From Clavibacter michiganensis (GTDB taxonomy: Bacteria; Actinomycetota; Actinomycetes; Actinomycetales; Microbacteriaceae), in assembly GCF_021216655.1 (NCBI RefSeq), contig NZ_CP080437.1:1364001-1428000 (forward strand): a stretch of DNA of 64,000 nt. The letters run 5' to 3'. Every line of letters starts with the position of its first letter. The first letter of the stretch is position 1. This document shows positions 30,145 through 39,356 of the stretch, one piece after another. Position numbers and translations under genes: made by a program. Under the pieces are notes generated by a model. The model ran no database searches and was not told where the DNA came from. It saw only the letters and a program-made list of their open reading frames with translations.

Positions 30145-31185
30145 ATGCGCGCCGTCGTCTACGAGAGGTTCGGCGAGACGCCCGTCGTCCGCGAGCTGCC
30201 GGATCCCGTCCCGTCCGCCGCCGGCGTCGTCGTGCGCGTCGAGGCGACGGGCGTCTGCCGCAGCGACGCGCACGGCTGGCTCGGCCACGACGACGGCATC
30301 GAGCTCCCGCAGGTGCCTGGGCACGAGCTGGTCGGGCGGATCCACGAGGTCGGCCCCGAGGTCACGCGCTTCCAGGTGGGCGACCGCGTCACCGTCCCGT
30401 TCGTCTGCGCGTGCGGCCGCTGCGGCGAGTGCCGCGCCGGGAACGGGCAGGTGTGCCGCGACCAGACGCAGCCGGGCTTCACGCACTGGGGCTCGTTCGC
30501 CGAGCTGGTCGCCCTGCACGACGCCGACGTGAACCTCATCCCCGTCCCCGACGACCTCGACGCCGGCGCCGCGGCGCTCCTCGGCTGCCGCTTCGCCACG
30601 GCCTTCCGCGGGCTCGTGCACCGGGCCCGGATCCAGCGCGGCGAGCGACTCCTCGTCATCGGCTGCGGCGGCGTGGGCCTCAGCGCGGTGATGATCGGCG
30701 TCGCGGTCGGCGCGGAGGTCATCGCGGTCGACGTGGATCCCGCCGCCCTCGCGCGCGCCTCGGAGCTCGGCGCCGAGTACACGATCGACTCGTCCGACCT
30801 CTCGGAGCTCGACGTGCTGGACGCGATCCACGCGGTGTCGCCCGACGGCGTCCAGGTGTCGGTGGAGGCGCTCGGTCGCGAGTCGACCCTCCGGATCAGC
30901 CTGCTCGCGCTCGCGCCGACCGGCCGGCAGGTGCAGATCGGCCTGTTCGCGAGCGAGCCGACGGTGCCCGTGCCGTTCGTCATCAGCCAGGAGCTGAGCC
31001 TGCACGGCAGCCACGGCATGCCCGCGCACGACTACGCCGAGCTGATGGAGATGGTCGCGTCGGGCGCGCTCCGCCCGGAGCTGCTCATCGAGCACCGCAT
31101 CACCCTCGACGATGCCCCGGCCGCGCTCGAGGCGCTCGCCTCGGGCGACCGGTCGAAGGGGATCACGCTGGTCGAGGTCGGCTGA
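30145..31185 (+). CDS. Zinc-dependent alcohol dehydrogenase
   Basis: A 346-aa medium-chain dehydrogenase. Catalytic zinc ligands C38 (GVCRSDAHGW) and H60-E61 (VPGHE) and the structural zinc cysteines C90, C93, C96 and C104 are all present. The NAD-binding loop is VIGCGGVGLSAVMI. Zinc ADHs oxidise alcohols to aldehydes or ketones with NAD. No neighbour indicates the substrate. Confidence 0.94.
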   Translation: MRAVVYERFGETPVVRELPDPVPSAAGVVVRVEATGVCRSDAHGWLGHDDGIELPQVPGHELVGRIHEVGPEVTRFQVGDRVTVPFVCACGRCGECRAGNGQVCRDQTQPGFTHWGSFAELVALHDADVNLIPVPDDLDAGAAALLGCRFATAFRGLVHRARIQRGERLLVIGCGGVGLSAVMIGVAVGAEVIAVDVDPAALARASELGAEYTIDSSDLSELDVLDAIHAVSPDGVQVSVEALGRESTLRISLLALAPTGRQVQIGLFASEPTVPVPFVISQELSLHGSHGMPAHDYAELMEMVASGALRPELLIEHRITLDDAPAALEALASGDRSKGITLVEVG

Positions 31186-31200
31186 GCGGAGCGCGGATCC

Positions 31201-31518
31201 CTACAGCGCGCCCTGCAGCTCCGAGCCGGCCGGGATCGGAACCAGGCGCGTGACGACGGCGGGCCCCGTGATGAGGCCCGCGAGCGAGGCGCCCGTGCGG
31301 GCGACCGCCTCGCCCGCGCCGTGCGCGTCGAGGTCCTCCTCGGACGACCACTTCTCGAGCATCACGATGGTGCCGTCGGGGGCGTCGTGGATCGCGTAGA
31401 CCTCGCAGCCCTCCTCCTCGTGCACCTCGGCGATGCCGCGGGATAGGGCGGCGACCGCCTCGTCGTGCTTGCCCTCGACGGGCGTGAAGACGGCGGTGAC
31501 GACGACGGGCTGGGACAT
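31201..31518 (-). CDS. Antibiotic-biosynthesis-monooxygenase (ABM) domain protein
   Basis: A 105-aa protein with ATG after GAGGAGA. It shows the single ferredoxin-like ABM domain: VVVTAVFTPVEGKHDEAVAALSRGIAEVHEEEGCEVYAIH and IVMLEKWSSEEDLDAHG. Such small proteins include quinol monooxygenases and stress-related enzymes (YgiN type). It lies 47 nt downstream of the pyruvate oxidase gene in the same direction and is probably co-transcribed with it, which would fit a quinone-linked role. Confidence 0.88.
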   Translation of the reverse strand: MSQPVVVTAVFTPVEGKHDEAVAALSRGIAEVHEEEGCEVYAIHDAPDGTIVMLEKWSSEEDLDAHGAGEAVARTGASLAGLITGPAVVTRLVPIPAGSELQGAL

Positions 31519-31565
31519 GGGTTCTCCTCGAGGTGGGACGGGCGATGGGACGTCAGCGGAACCGC

Positions 31566-33320
31566 TCACGGCCGCGGGATGTTCCGCAGATTCGAGCGGG
31601 CGAGCTTCACGGCCTCGCCGACGCCGCCGTTCATCACGATCTTCGACATCGACAGCGCGAAGCCCTTCACCTGCGCGGCCGTGATCTCGGGCGGGATCGA
31701 GAGCGCCATCGGGTCGGTCACGAGTTCGACGAGCGCGGGCCCGTCGTGCGCGAACGCGGCCTCGAGCGCGCCGCGGATGTCGGCGGGGTCGTCGACGCGC
31801 TGGGAGTGGATCCCGAGGGCGGCCGCCACCGCGGCGTAGTCGACCATGGGCACGTCCACGCCGAAGTCGGGGATCCCGTCGACGAGCATCTCGACCTTCA
31901 CGAGGCCGAGCGTCGAGTTGTTGAACACGACGACCTTCACGGGCAAGTCGTAGGCGGCCACGGTCACGAGCTCGCCCATGAGCATGGCCAGGCCGCCGTC
32001 GCCCGAGACCGACACGACCTGCCGCTCCGGGTGCGCGACCTGCGCGCCGATCGCCATCGGCAGCGCGTTGGCCATGGACCCGTGCACGAGCGACCCGAGC
32101 ATCCGCCGCCGTCCGTTCGGGGTGATGTACCGCGCGGTCCATACGTTGCACATGCCCGTGTCGCTGAGGAAGACGGCGTCGTCGGCCGCGACCTCGTCGA
32201 GGATGCTGGCCGCGTACTCCGGGTGGATCGGCCGCAGCTTCTCCGCCTTCGTCGTGTACGCGCCGACGACCTGCTCGACCTTCCTGTCCTGCTCCTTCAG
32301 GAGCTTCTCCAGGAACCTCCGATTCGTCTTCCGCTGGACGAGCGGCAGCACCGCGCGGATCGTGGAGAGCGCGTCGCCGTGGATCGCGATGTCGACGTCG
32401 GTGCGGCGGCCGAGGCGCTCGGGCGCGATGTCGATCTGCGCGGTCCGCACCTCCTTGCCGGGCAGGAACTGGTCGTAGGGGAAGTCGGTGCCGATGAGGA
32501 TCAGCAGGTCGGCGCCCGAGATCCCGGCGGCCGCGGCGCCGTAGCCGATGAGGCCCGTCATGCCCACGTCGAAGGGGTTGTCCTGCTGGATCACGTCCTT
32601 GCCGCGCAGCGAGTGGCCGACCGGCGCCGCGATCTTGTCGGCCAGCTCCATGAGCTCGGCGTGCGCGGTTCCCGCCCCGCGGCCCGCGAAGATCGCGACG
32701 CTCCCCGCCTCGTCGATGGCCGCGGCGAGCGCGCGCACGTCCTCCTCGGCGGGCACGATCGCGGGTCGGCGGGGCAGCGAGAACGCGGGCGCCTCGCCCT
32801 CTGCCGGGAACTCGGCCACGTCGCCCGGCAGCGTGATGACGCTGACGCCGCCGAGCGCGAGCGAGTGCCGCATCGCCTGGTCGACGACGCGCGGCGCCTG
32901 GACGGCGGTCGAGATCATCTCCGTGTAGTGCGAGCACTCGACGAAGAGGCGGTCGGGGTGCGTCTCCTGGAAGTAGCCGGAGCCGATCTGGTTCGTGGTG
33001 ATGTGGCTCGCGATCGCGAGGACCGGCGCGCCCGAGCGGTGCGCGTCGTAGAGCCCGTTGATGAGGTGCAGGTGGCCGGGGCCGCAGGATCCGGCGCACA
33101 CGGCGAGCTTCCCCGTCAGCTGCGCCTCGGCGGAGGCGGCGAACGCGCCCGCCTCCTCGTGCCGCACGTGGATCCAGTCGATGCCGCCCTTGCGGCTCCC
33201 GCCCGTGCGCCGCACCGCGTCGACGACGGGGTTGAGGCTGTCGCCGACGACCCCGTAGATCCGGCTCACCCCCGCCTCGATGAGCTGGGCGATGAGCTGG
33301 TCGGCGACCGTGCGAGCCAT
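31566..33320 (-). CDS. poxB: Pyruvate dehydrogenase (quinone) / pyruvate oxidase
   Basis: A 584-aa thiamine-diphosphate enzyme. The N-terminal Pyr domain has VRHEEAGAFAASAEAQLTG with the activating Glu. The central domain binds FAD, and the C-terminal PP domain has GDGGLAMLMGELVTVAAYDLPVKVVVFNNS, the ThDP-metal motif. PoxB oxidises pyruvate to acetate and CO2 and passes electrons to the quinone pool at the membrane. The length matches E. coli PoxB (572 aa). Confidence 0.93.
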   Translation of the reverse strand: MARTVADQLIAQLIEAGVSRIYGVVGDSLNPVVDAVRRTGGSRKGGIDWIHVRHEEAGAFAASAEAQLTGKLAVCAGSCGPGHLHLINGLYDAHRSGAPVLAIASHITTNQIGSGYFQETHPDRLFVECSHYTEMISTAVQAPRVVDQAMRHSLALGGVSVITLPGDVAEFPAEGEAPAFSLPRRPAIVPAEEDVRALAAAIDEAGSVAIFAGRGAGTAHAELMELADKIAAPVGHSLRGKDVIQQDNPFDVGMTGLIGYGAAAAGISGADLLILIGTDFPYDQFLPGKEVRTAQIDIAPERLGRRTDVDIAIHGDALSTIRAVLPLVQRKTNRRFLEKLLKEQDRKVEQVVGAYTTKAEKLRPIHPEYAASILDEVAADDAVFLSDTGMCNVWTARYITPNGRRRMLGSLVHGSMANALPMAIGAQVAHPERQVVSVSGDGGLAMLMGELVTVAAYDLPVKVVVFNNSTLGLVKVEMLVDGIPDFGVDVPMVDYAAVAAALGIHSQRVDDPADIRGALEAAFAHDGPALVELVTDPMALSIPPEITAAQVKGFALSMSKIVMNGGVGEAVKLARSNLRNIPRP

Positions 33321-33427
33321 GTTGCGTCCTTCCGTCGGTGCGTCCAGTCAATACCCGCCTCCTCCGCGCGACCTCCGCGCGGCGCCCGCTCCGGGAATGC
33401 GACCGCGCCAGGCGCGTTGACCCTCAC

Positions 33428-34159
33428 GTGACCGACACGACGACCGATCCCGCCCGCTCCGCCGCCGCCGACCCCGACGCCCTCGCTGCCTACGACTCCT
33501 GGCACCGCGCCCGACTCGCCGCCGTGACGAGCCCGTTCGGCAGCCTCGCGCTCATCCAGACGACCTGGCTCGAGCCCGGCCGGGAGGTCAGCGACCTCGA
33601 GGCCCTCGACGGCCAGCCCGACACCGTGCAGCTGACGCGCATCGAGCGCATCTCGCTCGACACCGGCGAGCCCGAGCACGGCTACCGCCTCTGGGACTCG
33701 GCGTCGCCGAAGAACCGCGCGTTCGAGGACATCGAGGTCTACCCGTACGCGCCCGAGTGGATCCTCGAGGGCCGCTTCGAGCGCGTCGGCGACGACCGCG
33801 TGATCCCGTTCGAGCACATCGCCGACGCCGGCCGCACACGCGAGCTGCCCGTCCCCGGCGACATCGTCGTGGAGATCGAGGGCGAGGAGGTGCGCCTCAG
33901 CGCCTTCGCCGACGGCGACCGCCTCCAGCTCGTCTTCGCCGACGCCACCACCGGCCGCGAGAGCTACGCGCCCAGCCGCTTCCTCTTCATCCCCCGCCCC
34001 GACGGCGACGGACCCGTGACGCTCGACTTCACGCGCGCCGTCGTCCCGCCCTGCGGCTTCTCCGACTGGATGAACTGCCCGCTCCCGCCCGCCGGCAACA
34101 AGCTGTCGGCCGCGGTGCGCGCGGGCGAGCGCCGGGTGGTCTACGGCGACGAGGCCTAG
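33428..34159 (+). CDS. DUF1684 family protein
   Basis: A 243-aa protein, GTG start at 33428 with no good ribosome site (leaderless translation is possible). The DUF1684 hallmarks are visible: FGSLALIQTTWLEPG near the start, GRFER, and the C-terminal block FLFIPRPDGDGPVTLDFTRAVVPPCGFSDWMNCPLPPAGNKLSAAVRAGE. Function is unknown. The gene is divergent from poxB, and its stop overlaps that of the next gene on the other strand (CTAG). Confidence 0.88.
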   Translation: MTDTTTDPARSAAADPDALAAYDSWHRARLAAVTSPFGSLALIQTTWLEPGREVSDLEALDGQPDTVQLTRIERISLDTGEPEHGYRLWDSASPKNRAFEDIEVYPYAPEWILEGRFERVGDDRVIPFEHIADAGRTRELPVPGDIVVEIEGEEVRLSAFADGDRLQLVFADATTGRESYAPSRFLFIPRPDGDGPVTLDFTRAVVPPCGFSDWMNCPLPPAGNKLSAAVRAGERRVVYGDEA

Positions 34160-35118
34160 GGCAGCAGCACGACCTTGCCCGGCGCGTGGCTCCGGCGGGC
34201 GAAGCGGTGCGCGTCCGCGGCGTCGGCCAGGGCGAAGGTCCCCGCGATGAGCACCCGGAGGTGTCCGGCGCCCGCGTGGTCGACCAGCGCCTGGCGCACG
34301 GACGCCCGGTACCCGGTGCCCGCGTCCTGGCCGGGGCCGTAGCCGAGGAGGCGGATGCCGGCCTCCGCGCGGCGGTCGGATCCCGTGATCGACGCGATCC
34401 GCCCGCGGCCCGCGACGAGCGCGACCGACACGTCGAGCGCCTCGTCCGTGCCGACCGTGTCGACGGCCGCGTCGATCCCGTGCGGCGCCGCCGCGCGGAT
34501 CCGGTCGGCTGACCCCTCGCCGTGCGCGACGGGGATCGCGCCGAGGTCGCGGAGCACGCCGTGGTTGCGCTCCGACGCGGTCGCGACGACCGTGGCACCC
34601 GCGATCCGCGCGAGCTGCACGGCCATGAGCCCCACCCCGCCGGAGCCGCCGTGGACGAGCACGGTGTCGCCCGCCCCCGCGCCCACCGCGTGCAGCGCGT
34701 GCGCCGCCGTGGTGCCGGCCAGCATCAGGCCGGCGGCCTCCTCCTCGCCGAGCGCGGCCGGCCGGCGGACGAGCGAGGACGGCGGCGCGACCACGTGGTC
34801 CGCGTACGCCGCGGTGACCGGGTAGACGAGGACCTCCTCGCCGACGATTACGTCGCGCACCTCCGCGCCGACCTCGACGACGACGCCGGCGCACTCGAGG
34901 CCGAGCGTCGGCATCTCCTCCGTCAGGCCGGCCTCGTCGCGCTGGTCGTCGTCGACCTCGTGGAAGTCGCCGCCGTAGAGCTTCCAGTCGATGGGGTTGA
35001 CGCCCGCCGCGCGGACGCGCACGACGACCTCCCCGGCTCCGGGTCGGGGCGTCGGGACGTCGACGACGGCGAGGACCTCGGGTCCTCCGTGCTGGCGGGG
35101 TCGGATGGCTCGGGACAT
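34156..35118 (-). CDS. Zeta-crystallin-like NADPH:quinone oxidoreductase
   Basis: A 320-aa medium-chain reductase lacking zinc ligands. The nucleotide-binding motif is VLVHGGSGGVGLMAVQLAR (about residues 145-163), and the N-terminus VRAAGVNPIDWKLYGG is typical. These enzymes reduce quinones or enones with NADPH. The divergent LysR gene 143 nt away is the likely regulator. Confidence 0.92.
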   Translation of the reverse strand: MSRAIRPRQHGGPEVLAVVDVPTPRPGAGEVVVRVRAAGVNPIDWKLYGGDFHEVDDDQRDEAGLTEEMPTLGLECAGVVVEVGAEVRDVIVGEEVLVYPVTAAYADHVVAPPSSLVRRPAALGEEEAAGLMLAGTTAAHALHAVGAGAGDTVLVHGGSGGVGLMAVQLARIAGATVVATASERNHGVLRDLGAIPVAHGEGSADRIRAAAPHGIDAAVDTVGTDEALDVSVALVAGRGRIASITGSDRRAEAGIRLLGYGPGQDAGTGYRASVRQALVDHAGAGHLRVLIAGTFALADAADAHRFARRSHAPGKVVLLP

Positions 35119-35212
35119 GGCGGGCTCCTTCTCGTGGGCGGCGCATCCATCGCATCCGGGTGGATGCGTCGGGCGCCTCGGCCAGTCTCGGGTCGCGCGA
35201 CCCATGCGTCCA

Positions 35213-35250
35213 GTGCAATGCTGGTAAGCATGCGTTGCACCGCACGCAAC
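35213..35250. promoter_or_regulatory. Candidate LysR binding region
   Basis: Several inverted repeats nest between the oxidoreductase and LysR genes: GTGCAA (35213-35218) with TTGCAC (35235-35240), ATGC (35218-35221) with GCAT (35228-35231), GTTGC (35234-35238) with GCAAC (35246-35250), and TGCGT (35231-35235) with ACGCA (35244-35248). This is the least G+C-rich part of the region and is placed as expected for a LysR autoregulatory site. Confidence 0.5.
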
Positions 35251-35261
35251 AAGGAGGATCC

Positions 35262-36182
35262 GTGGCCCAGCTCGACCTGAACCTGCTCCGCGTGCTCGAC
35301 GCGCTGGTCGCGACGAGCAGCGTCACCGAGGCCGCGTCCCGCCTCGCCCTCTCCCCGCCCGCCGTCAGCCGTGCGCTCGGCCGCCTCCGCGTCAGCATGG
35401 GCGACGAGATCCTCGTGCGCGCCGGTCGCGGCATGGTGCCCACGCCGTTCGCGCTGCGCGTCGCCGCGTCGGTCCGCGCCCTCCTCGACGAGGCAGACGG
35501 CCTCACCCGCGCCGGGGACGACGACCCCTCCACCTGGAACCGCGCCTTCACCATCCGCATGAACGAGTCGCTGATCCCCGTGCTCGCGCCCGCCCTCACC
35601 GAGCGCGTGGTCGCCGAGGCGCCCGGCGTCCTGCTGCGGTTCGTGCCGCAGGAATCGAAGGACGCGGAGGCCCTCCGCGACGGGACGCTCGACCTCGACG
35701 TGGGGATCCGCGTGGCCTCGCCGCCCGACGTGCTCGCCGCGCCGCTCGTCGCCGACCGCTTCGTCGCCGTCGTCGGTGCCCGCACGGCGCTCGGCCGGAA
35801 GACGACGCTCACGCTCGACGACCTCGCCGCCCACCCGCACGTCTCGGCGTCGCGGCGCGGCCGCGCGCGCGGTCCGGTCGACGACGCCCTCGAGGCCACG
35901 GGGCGGACGCGACGCGTGGTCGCGGTCGCGCCCACCTACGCGGTGGCGGCGCTCATGGTGGTGGGCAGCGGATCCATCTGCCTGCTCCCCGAGCTCATGA
36001 CGGAGCGCCTCATCGACGGCGGCGTGCCGCTCCGGGCGCACCGGCTGCCGTTCGACCTGCCGGGGGTGCAGGTCGACCAGCGCTGGCACCGCCGCGCGGA
36101 CGCGGATCCCGCCTCCCGGTGGCTGCGTCGCGCGCTCGACGCCGTGGCGGTCGACGTCGCGGCCGCGCGGCGCCGCCGCTAG
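35262..36182 (+). CDS. LysR-family transcriptional regulator
   Basis: A 306-aa protein, GTG after a strong AAGGAGG. The N-terminal winged helix (LDLNLLRVLDALVATSSVTEAASRLALSPPAVSRALGRLR) is followed by the periplasmic-binding-like effector domain. It is divergent from the quinone oxidoreductase gene, so it probably controls that gene in response to an unknown ligand. Its stop codon overlaps the stop of the convergent S9 peptidase (CTAG). Confidence 0.93.
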   Translation: MAQLDLNLLRVLDALVATSSVTEAASRLALSPPAVSRALGRLRVSMGDEILVRAGRGMVPTPFALRVAASVRALLDEADGLTRAGDDDPSTWNRAFTIRMNESLIPVLAPALTERVVAEAPGVLLRFVPQESKDAEALRDGTLDLDVGIRVASPPDVLAAPLVADRFVAVVGARTALGRKTTLTLDDLAAHPHVSASRRGRARGPVDDALEATGRTRRVVAVAPTYAVAALMVVGSGSICLLPELMTERLIDGGVPLRAHRLPFDLPGVQVDQRWHRRADADPASRWLRRALDAVAVDVAAARRRR

Positions 36183-38320
36183 CCGAGCGCCTCGGGCCGC
36201 TCCCACTCCGCACCGTGCACGTGCTGGTCGAGGAACGCGAGCACCGTCCGGTACCAGACCACCGACTGCTGGGGCTTGAGGACCCAGTGGTTCTCGTCCG
36301 GGAAGACCAGGAACCGGTGCGGGGTGGTGCCGTCGTCGGCCGCGTGGTGCTCCGCGAGCTCCGACCAGAGGCGCAGGCTCTCGCCGACGGGCACGCGGTA
36401 GTCGCGGTCGCCGTGGATCACGAGCATGGGCGTCACGATGTCGCGCACCGAGTGGTGCGGGGAGTTCCGGTCGAGCCCCTCGGCCGAGAAGATGCTCTGC
36501 CAGTACTGCGACGAGTCGGTGGTGGGCCCGAACTGGTCGAGCGCCCACAGGCTCGCGTGGCTGACGATCGCGCGGAAGCGGTCGGTGTGGCCCGCGACCC
36601 AGTTGGCCATGTAGCCGCCGAACGAGCCTCCCATCGCGGCCGTGCGCGTCGGGTCGATGTCGTCGCGTGCCTCGACGGCGTCGGTGATGGACATGAGGTC
36701 GCTGTACGGCGCCTCGCCCCACGCGTCCCAGCCGCGCGCGATGAAGTCGAGGCCGTAGCCGGTGCTCAGCGCGGGATCCGGGAGCAGCACCGCGTAGCCG
36801 CGCGCCACCATCACCTGCGGCGTCCAGCGCCAGCTCCACGCGTTCCAGCTGTTGAGCGGGCCGCCGTGGATCCACAGCAGCAGCGGCGCGGGCGCATCGG
36901 CCGACGCGCCGTCCGGCAGCATCAGCCAGCCGCGCACGCGCGCGCCGTCGGCGGCCGTCGTCTCCACCTCGGTCATGGTGCCGGTGGTCGCGGGGACGGG
37001 CGCGGGCGTCGCGAGCTCCGTCACGGATCCGTCGGCCGCCGACACGCGCACGGGGTGCGCGGGTGCCATCCACGAGGAGCGGAGCGCGAGCACGTCGCCG
37101 GTCTCGCGGTCGACCTGCACGTCGGTGTAGGTGTGGTCGTCGGTCGTGAGCTGCGTGACCGAGCCGTCGAGGCCGATCCGGAACACGGGTCCGCGGCCGC
37201 CCTGGTCGGCGGTGACGACGAGAGCCTGCGAGTCCGCGTCGAACCGCAGCGACGACGGCCAGCGATCCCAGGACGCGGCGACGCGGCGGGCGTCGGATCC
37301 GTCGAGCGCCGACACCCAGAGCTCCTGCTGAGTGGGCGCGGCCGGGGTCGCGCGGTCGGTGCGGACGTAGGCGAGCAGCGCGCCGTCGGGGCTGATGGCG
37401 GGCATCTCGAGGTCGACGCCGGGCACGTCGAGGACAGTGGTGCGCTCCCCGGTCGCGACGTCGATCGACACGAGCGCCTGCCGGTGTCCGCGGCGCTCCT
37501 TCACGCCGACGGCGACGACGAGCGTGCGGCCGTCGGGCGAGAGCGCGGCGGCCGCGTGGTCGAGCGTGCGGCCGGGACGCGGGGTGAGGTCGCGCGGACG
37601 CGGCAGGGAGGTCGGGTACGGCTGCGCGGTGGCGGCGGGGGCCGCGGCCGCGGATCCGCCGTCCTCGGTCGCGGCCTCCGCGGCGAGCGCGGTGGCCGCG
37701 TCCGCCGTCGTGGGCCGCGCGGGCTCCTCGGCGAGCGCGTCGGCGATGTCGAGCGCGAACAGGTGCGGCTCGTCCGGGCCGAGGTCGTGGTCCCAGAAGC
37801 GCACGGGGTAGCTCTCGTGCAGGATCGCGTTCACCTTCAGGTCCGACCGCGTCTTCCGGGCCACGGCATCGGCCTCGAGCGAGCCGGATCCGGGCAGCAG
37901 CGGCGCCTGCAGGACCACCGTGGCCGCGTCGCGCGCGACGGCCGCGATGCCGTCCACGCCGCCGGCGAGGCGGGTCAGCGCGCGGGACTCGCCGCCGTCG
38001 GCCGGGAGGATCCACAGCTGGGCGGCCTCCTTCGCGTCGGCGTCGTCGGCGTCGGGCCGGGAGGACACGAAGAGGAGGTCGCCGGTCGCGGTGAAGGCCG
38101 CCCCGGCCTCGCTCTTCGCCGAGCGGGTGAGGCGCTGCGGCACGCCGCCGCCTTCCGCCGGCACGACCCAGAGGGCGTGGCGGTAGCCGGTCCGCGCGGC
38201 ATCGAGGGTCGTGACGGTGAGCACCGCGCGGCGTCCGTCGGGCGAGAGCACGAGGCCGCCGAGGCGCGGGATGGCGATGAGGTCGTCGAGCTCGGAGAAG
38301 GGGGTGGGGGTGTCGGGCAT
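36179..38320 (-). CDS. S9 family prolyl-oligopeptidase-like peptidase
   Basis: A 713-aa protein with no signal peptide. The N-terminal beta-propeller (about 1-430) contains SPDGRRAVLTV-type repeats. The C-terminal hydrolase domain has S566 in GGSFGGYM, Asp in HGDRDYRVP and His in DENHWVL, matching dipeptidyl- or acylaminoacyl-peptidases. An Ala-rich low-complexity insert (about 205-235) interrupts the propeller. It cleaves small peptides, probably in the cytoplasm. It is divergent from a TetR gene 139 nt away. Confidence 0.92.
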   Translation of the reverse strand: MPDTPTPFSELDDLIAIPRLGGLVLSPDGRRAVLTVTTLDAARTGYRHALWVVPAEGGGVPQRLTRSAKSEAGAAFTATGDLLFVSSRPDADDADAKEAAQLWILPADGGESRALTRLAGGVDGIAAVARDAATVVLQAPLLPGSGSLEADAVARKTRSDLKVNAILHESYPVRFWDHDLGPDEPHLFALDIADALAEEPARPTTADAATALAAEAATEDGGSAAAAPAATAQPYPTSLPRPRDLTPRPGRTLDHAAAALSPDGRTLVVAVGVKERRGHRQALVSIDVATGERTTVLDVPGVDLEMPAISPDGALLAYVRTDRATPAAPTQQELWVSALDGSDARRVAASWDRWPSSLRFDADSQALVVTADQGGRGPVFRIGLDGSVTQLTTDDHTYTDVQVDRETGDVLALRSSWMAPAHPVRVSAADGSVTELATPAPVPATTGTMTEVETTAADGARVRGWLMLPDGASADAPAPLLLWIHGGPLNSWNAWSWRWTPQVMVARGYAVLLPDPALSTGYGLDFIARGWDAWGEAPYSDLMSITDAVEARDDIDPTRTAAMGGSFGGYMANWVAGHTDRFRAIVSHASLWALDQFGPTTDSSQYWQSIFSAEGLDRNSPHHSVRDIVTPMLVIHGDRDYRVPVGESLRLWSELAEHHAADDGTTPHRFLVFPDENHWVLKPQQSVVWYRTVLAFLDQHVHGAEWERPEALG

Positions 38321-38416
38321 GCCTCCACGCTAGCCGCGGGGCGCGCCGGCCGTCGTCCGCGTGCGTCGCGCCGACCCGCGTCCCGCCTCCCGCGCGCGCC
38401 GCCGGTCGCAGGATCC

Positions 38417-38428
38417 TTTGGACCCAAA
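38417..38428. promoter_or_regulatory. Palindrome TTTGG-AC-CCAAA before the TetR gene
   Basis: A 12-bp element with perfect 5-bp arms lies 32 nt upstream of the TetR start, in the intergenic region shared with the S9 peptidase. It is a plausible TetR operator; no second copy is seen. Confidence 0.4.
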
Positions 38429-38459
38429 TCGCTGGCGCCGTCACGGTAGGATCGACGCC

Positions 38460-39356
38460 ATGGAGCGGCGAGCCGGTCGGGTCGGGAGGCCCGCGCGCGT
38501 CTCGCGGCGGCTGATCGCGGAGGCGGCCCTCGAGGTCGGCCTCAGCACGCTCACCCTCACCTCGCTCGCGCACCGCCTGGGCGTCGACCACTCAACGCTG
38601 TACCGGCACGTCGCCAGCCGGGACGACATCGTCCTCCTCGCCTGCGACACGGCCATCGCGCGCATGGACTGGCCCGAGGTCCCCGACTCCCCCGCGGCCG
38701 TGCTCGAGTCGCCGGACGACACCTCGTGGCGCACCTACCTCGAGCAGGCCGTCGAGCGCGTCTGGGACATGTACGACCGGCACCCGGGCCTCGCGAGCGC
38801 CATCCACCACCTCGACACGGCGCCCGACCAGGTCGTCCTGCGCTTCACCGGGGCGATCCGCGACCTCACCCGCATGGGCTTCGCGGAGGCGGAGGCCGTG
38901 CTGGTCCTCGACACCGTGCTCGACATCGGGGTCGAGTCCTACGTCGGCTGGGAGCGCGTGCTGGCCGCGGGCGGCGGCGCGGCCGAGAGGCCCGCGTCGT
39001 CGTCGCCCATCGTCGACGCCACCCTGCCGGCCGCCATGGGACGCGGGCTGCTGGCGCTGGCCGCCGACGGGATCGCGGTCGACCACGCGGCCGTCGCCGA
39101 CGCCGCGGCGCCCCACGCATCCCGGCGCGGCGGCCCCGCGCACTCGTCGGGCGCCCCGGACGCGCTGCACGCGCGCGAGGAGGAGGCCCAGCGCGACGCC
39201 CTCGGCACGATGGACCGCGTCACGGCCCGGTTCTCGGGCGAGGTGGCGACGGGATCCGCCGCGACGCCGCGCGACTGGTGGCGGCGCAAGCTCGGCGTGA
39301 TCCTCGTGGGAGTGGGCGCGCTGCGCTCCGCAGGACCCGCCGCGACCGACCGCTAG
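38460..39356 (+). CDS. TetR-family transcriptional regulator
   Basis: A 298-aa protein. A helix-turn-helix near residues 15-60 (SRRLIAEAALEVGLSTLTLTSLAHRLGVDHSTLYRHVASRDDIV) is followed by a ligand domain. It is long for a TetR (usually ~200 aa): residues ~200-260 are a poorly conserved Ala/Ser-rich insert before a final conserved segment (WWRRKLGVILVGVGAL). It is divergent from the S9 peptidase. Its stop overlaps the convergent SGNH hydrolase gene by CTAG. Confidence 0.88.
   Translation: MERRAGRVGRPARVSRRLIAEAALEVGLSTLTLTSLAHRLGVDHSTLYRHVASRDDIVLLACDTAIARMDWPEVPDSPAAVLESPDDTSWRTYLEQAVERVWDMYDRHPGLASAIHHLDTAPDQVVLRFTGAIRDLTRMGFAEAEAVLVLDTVLDIGVESYVGWERVLAAGGGAAERPASSSPIVDATLPAAMGRGLLALAADGIAVDHAAVADAAAPHASRRGGPAHSSGAPDALHAREEEAQRDALGTMDRVTARFSGEVATGSAATPRDWWRRKLGVILVGVGALRSAGPAATDR

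Noticed and set aside
35160..35261. Longer N-terminus for the LysR protein from an upstream ATG
   Set aside because: The GTG at 35262 has AAGGAGG at the right distance, and the LysR domain begins there; the extension covers the operator-like repeats.
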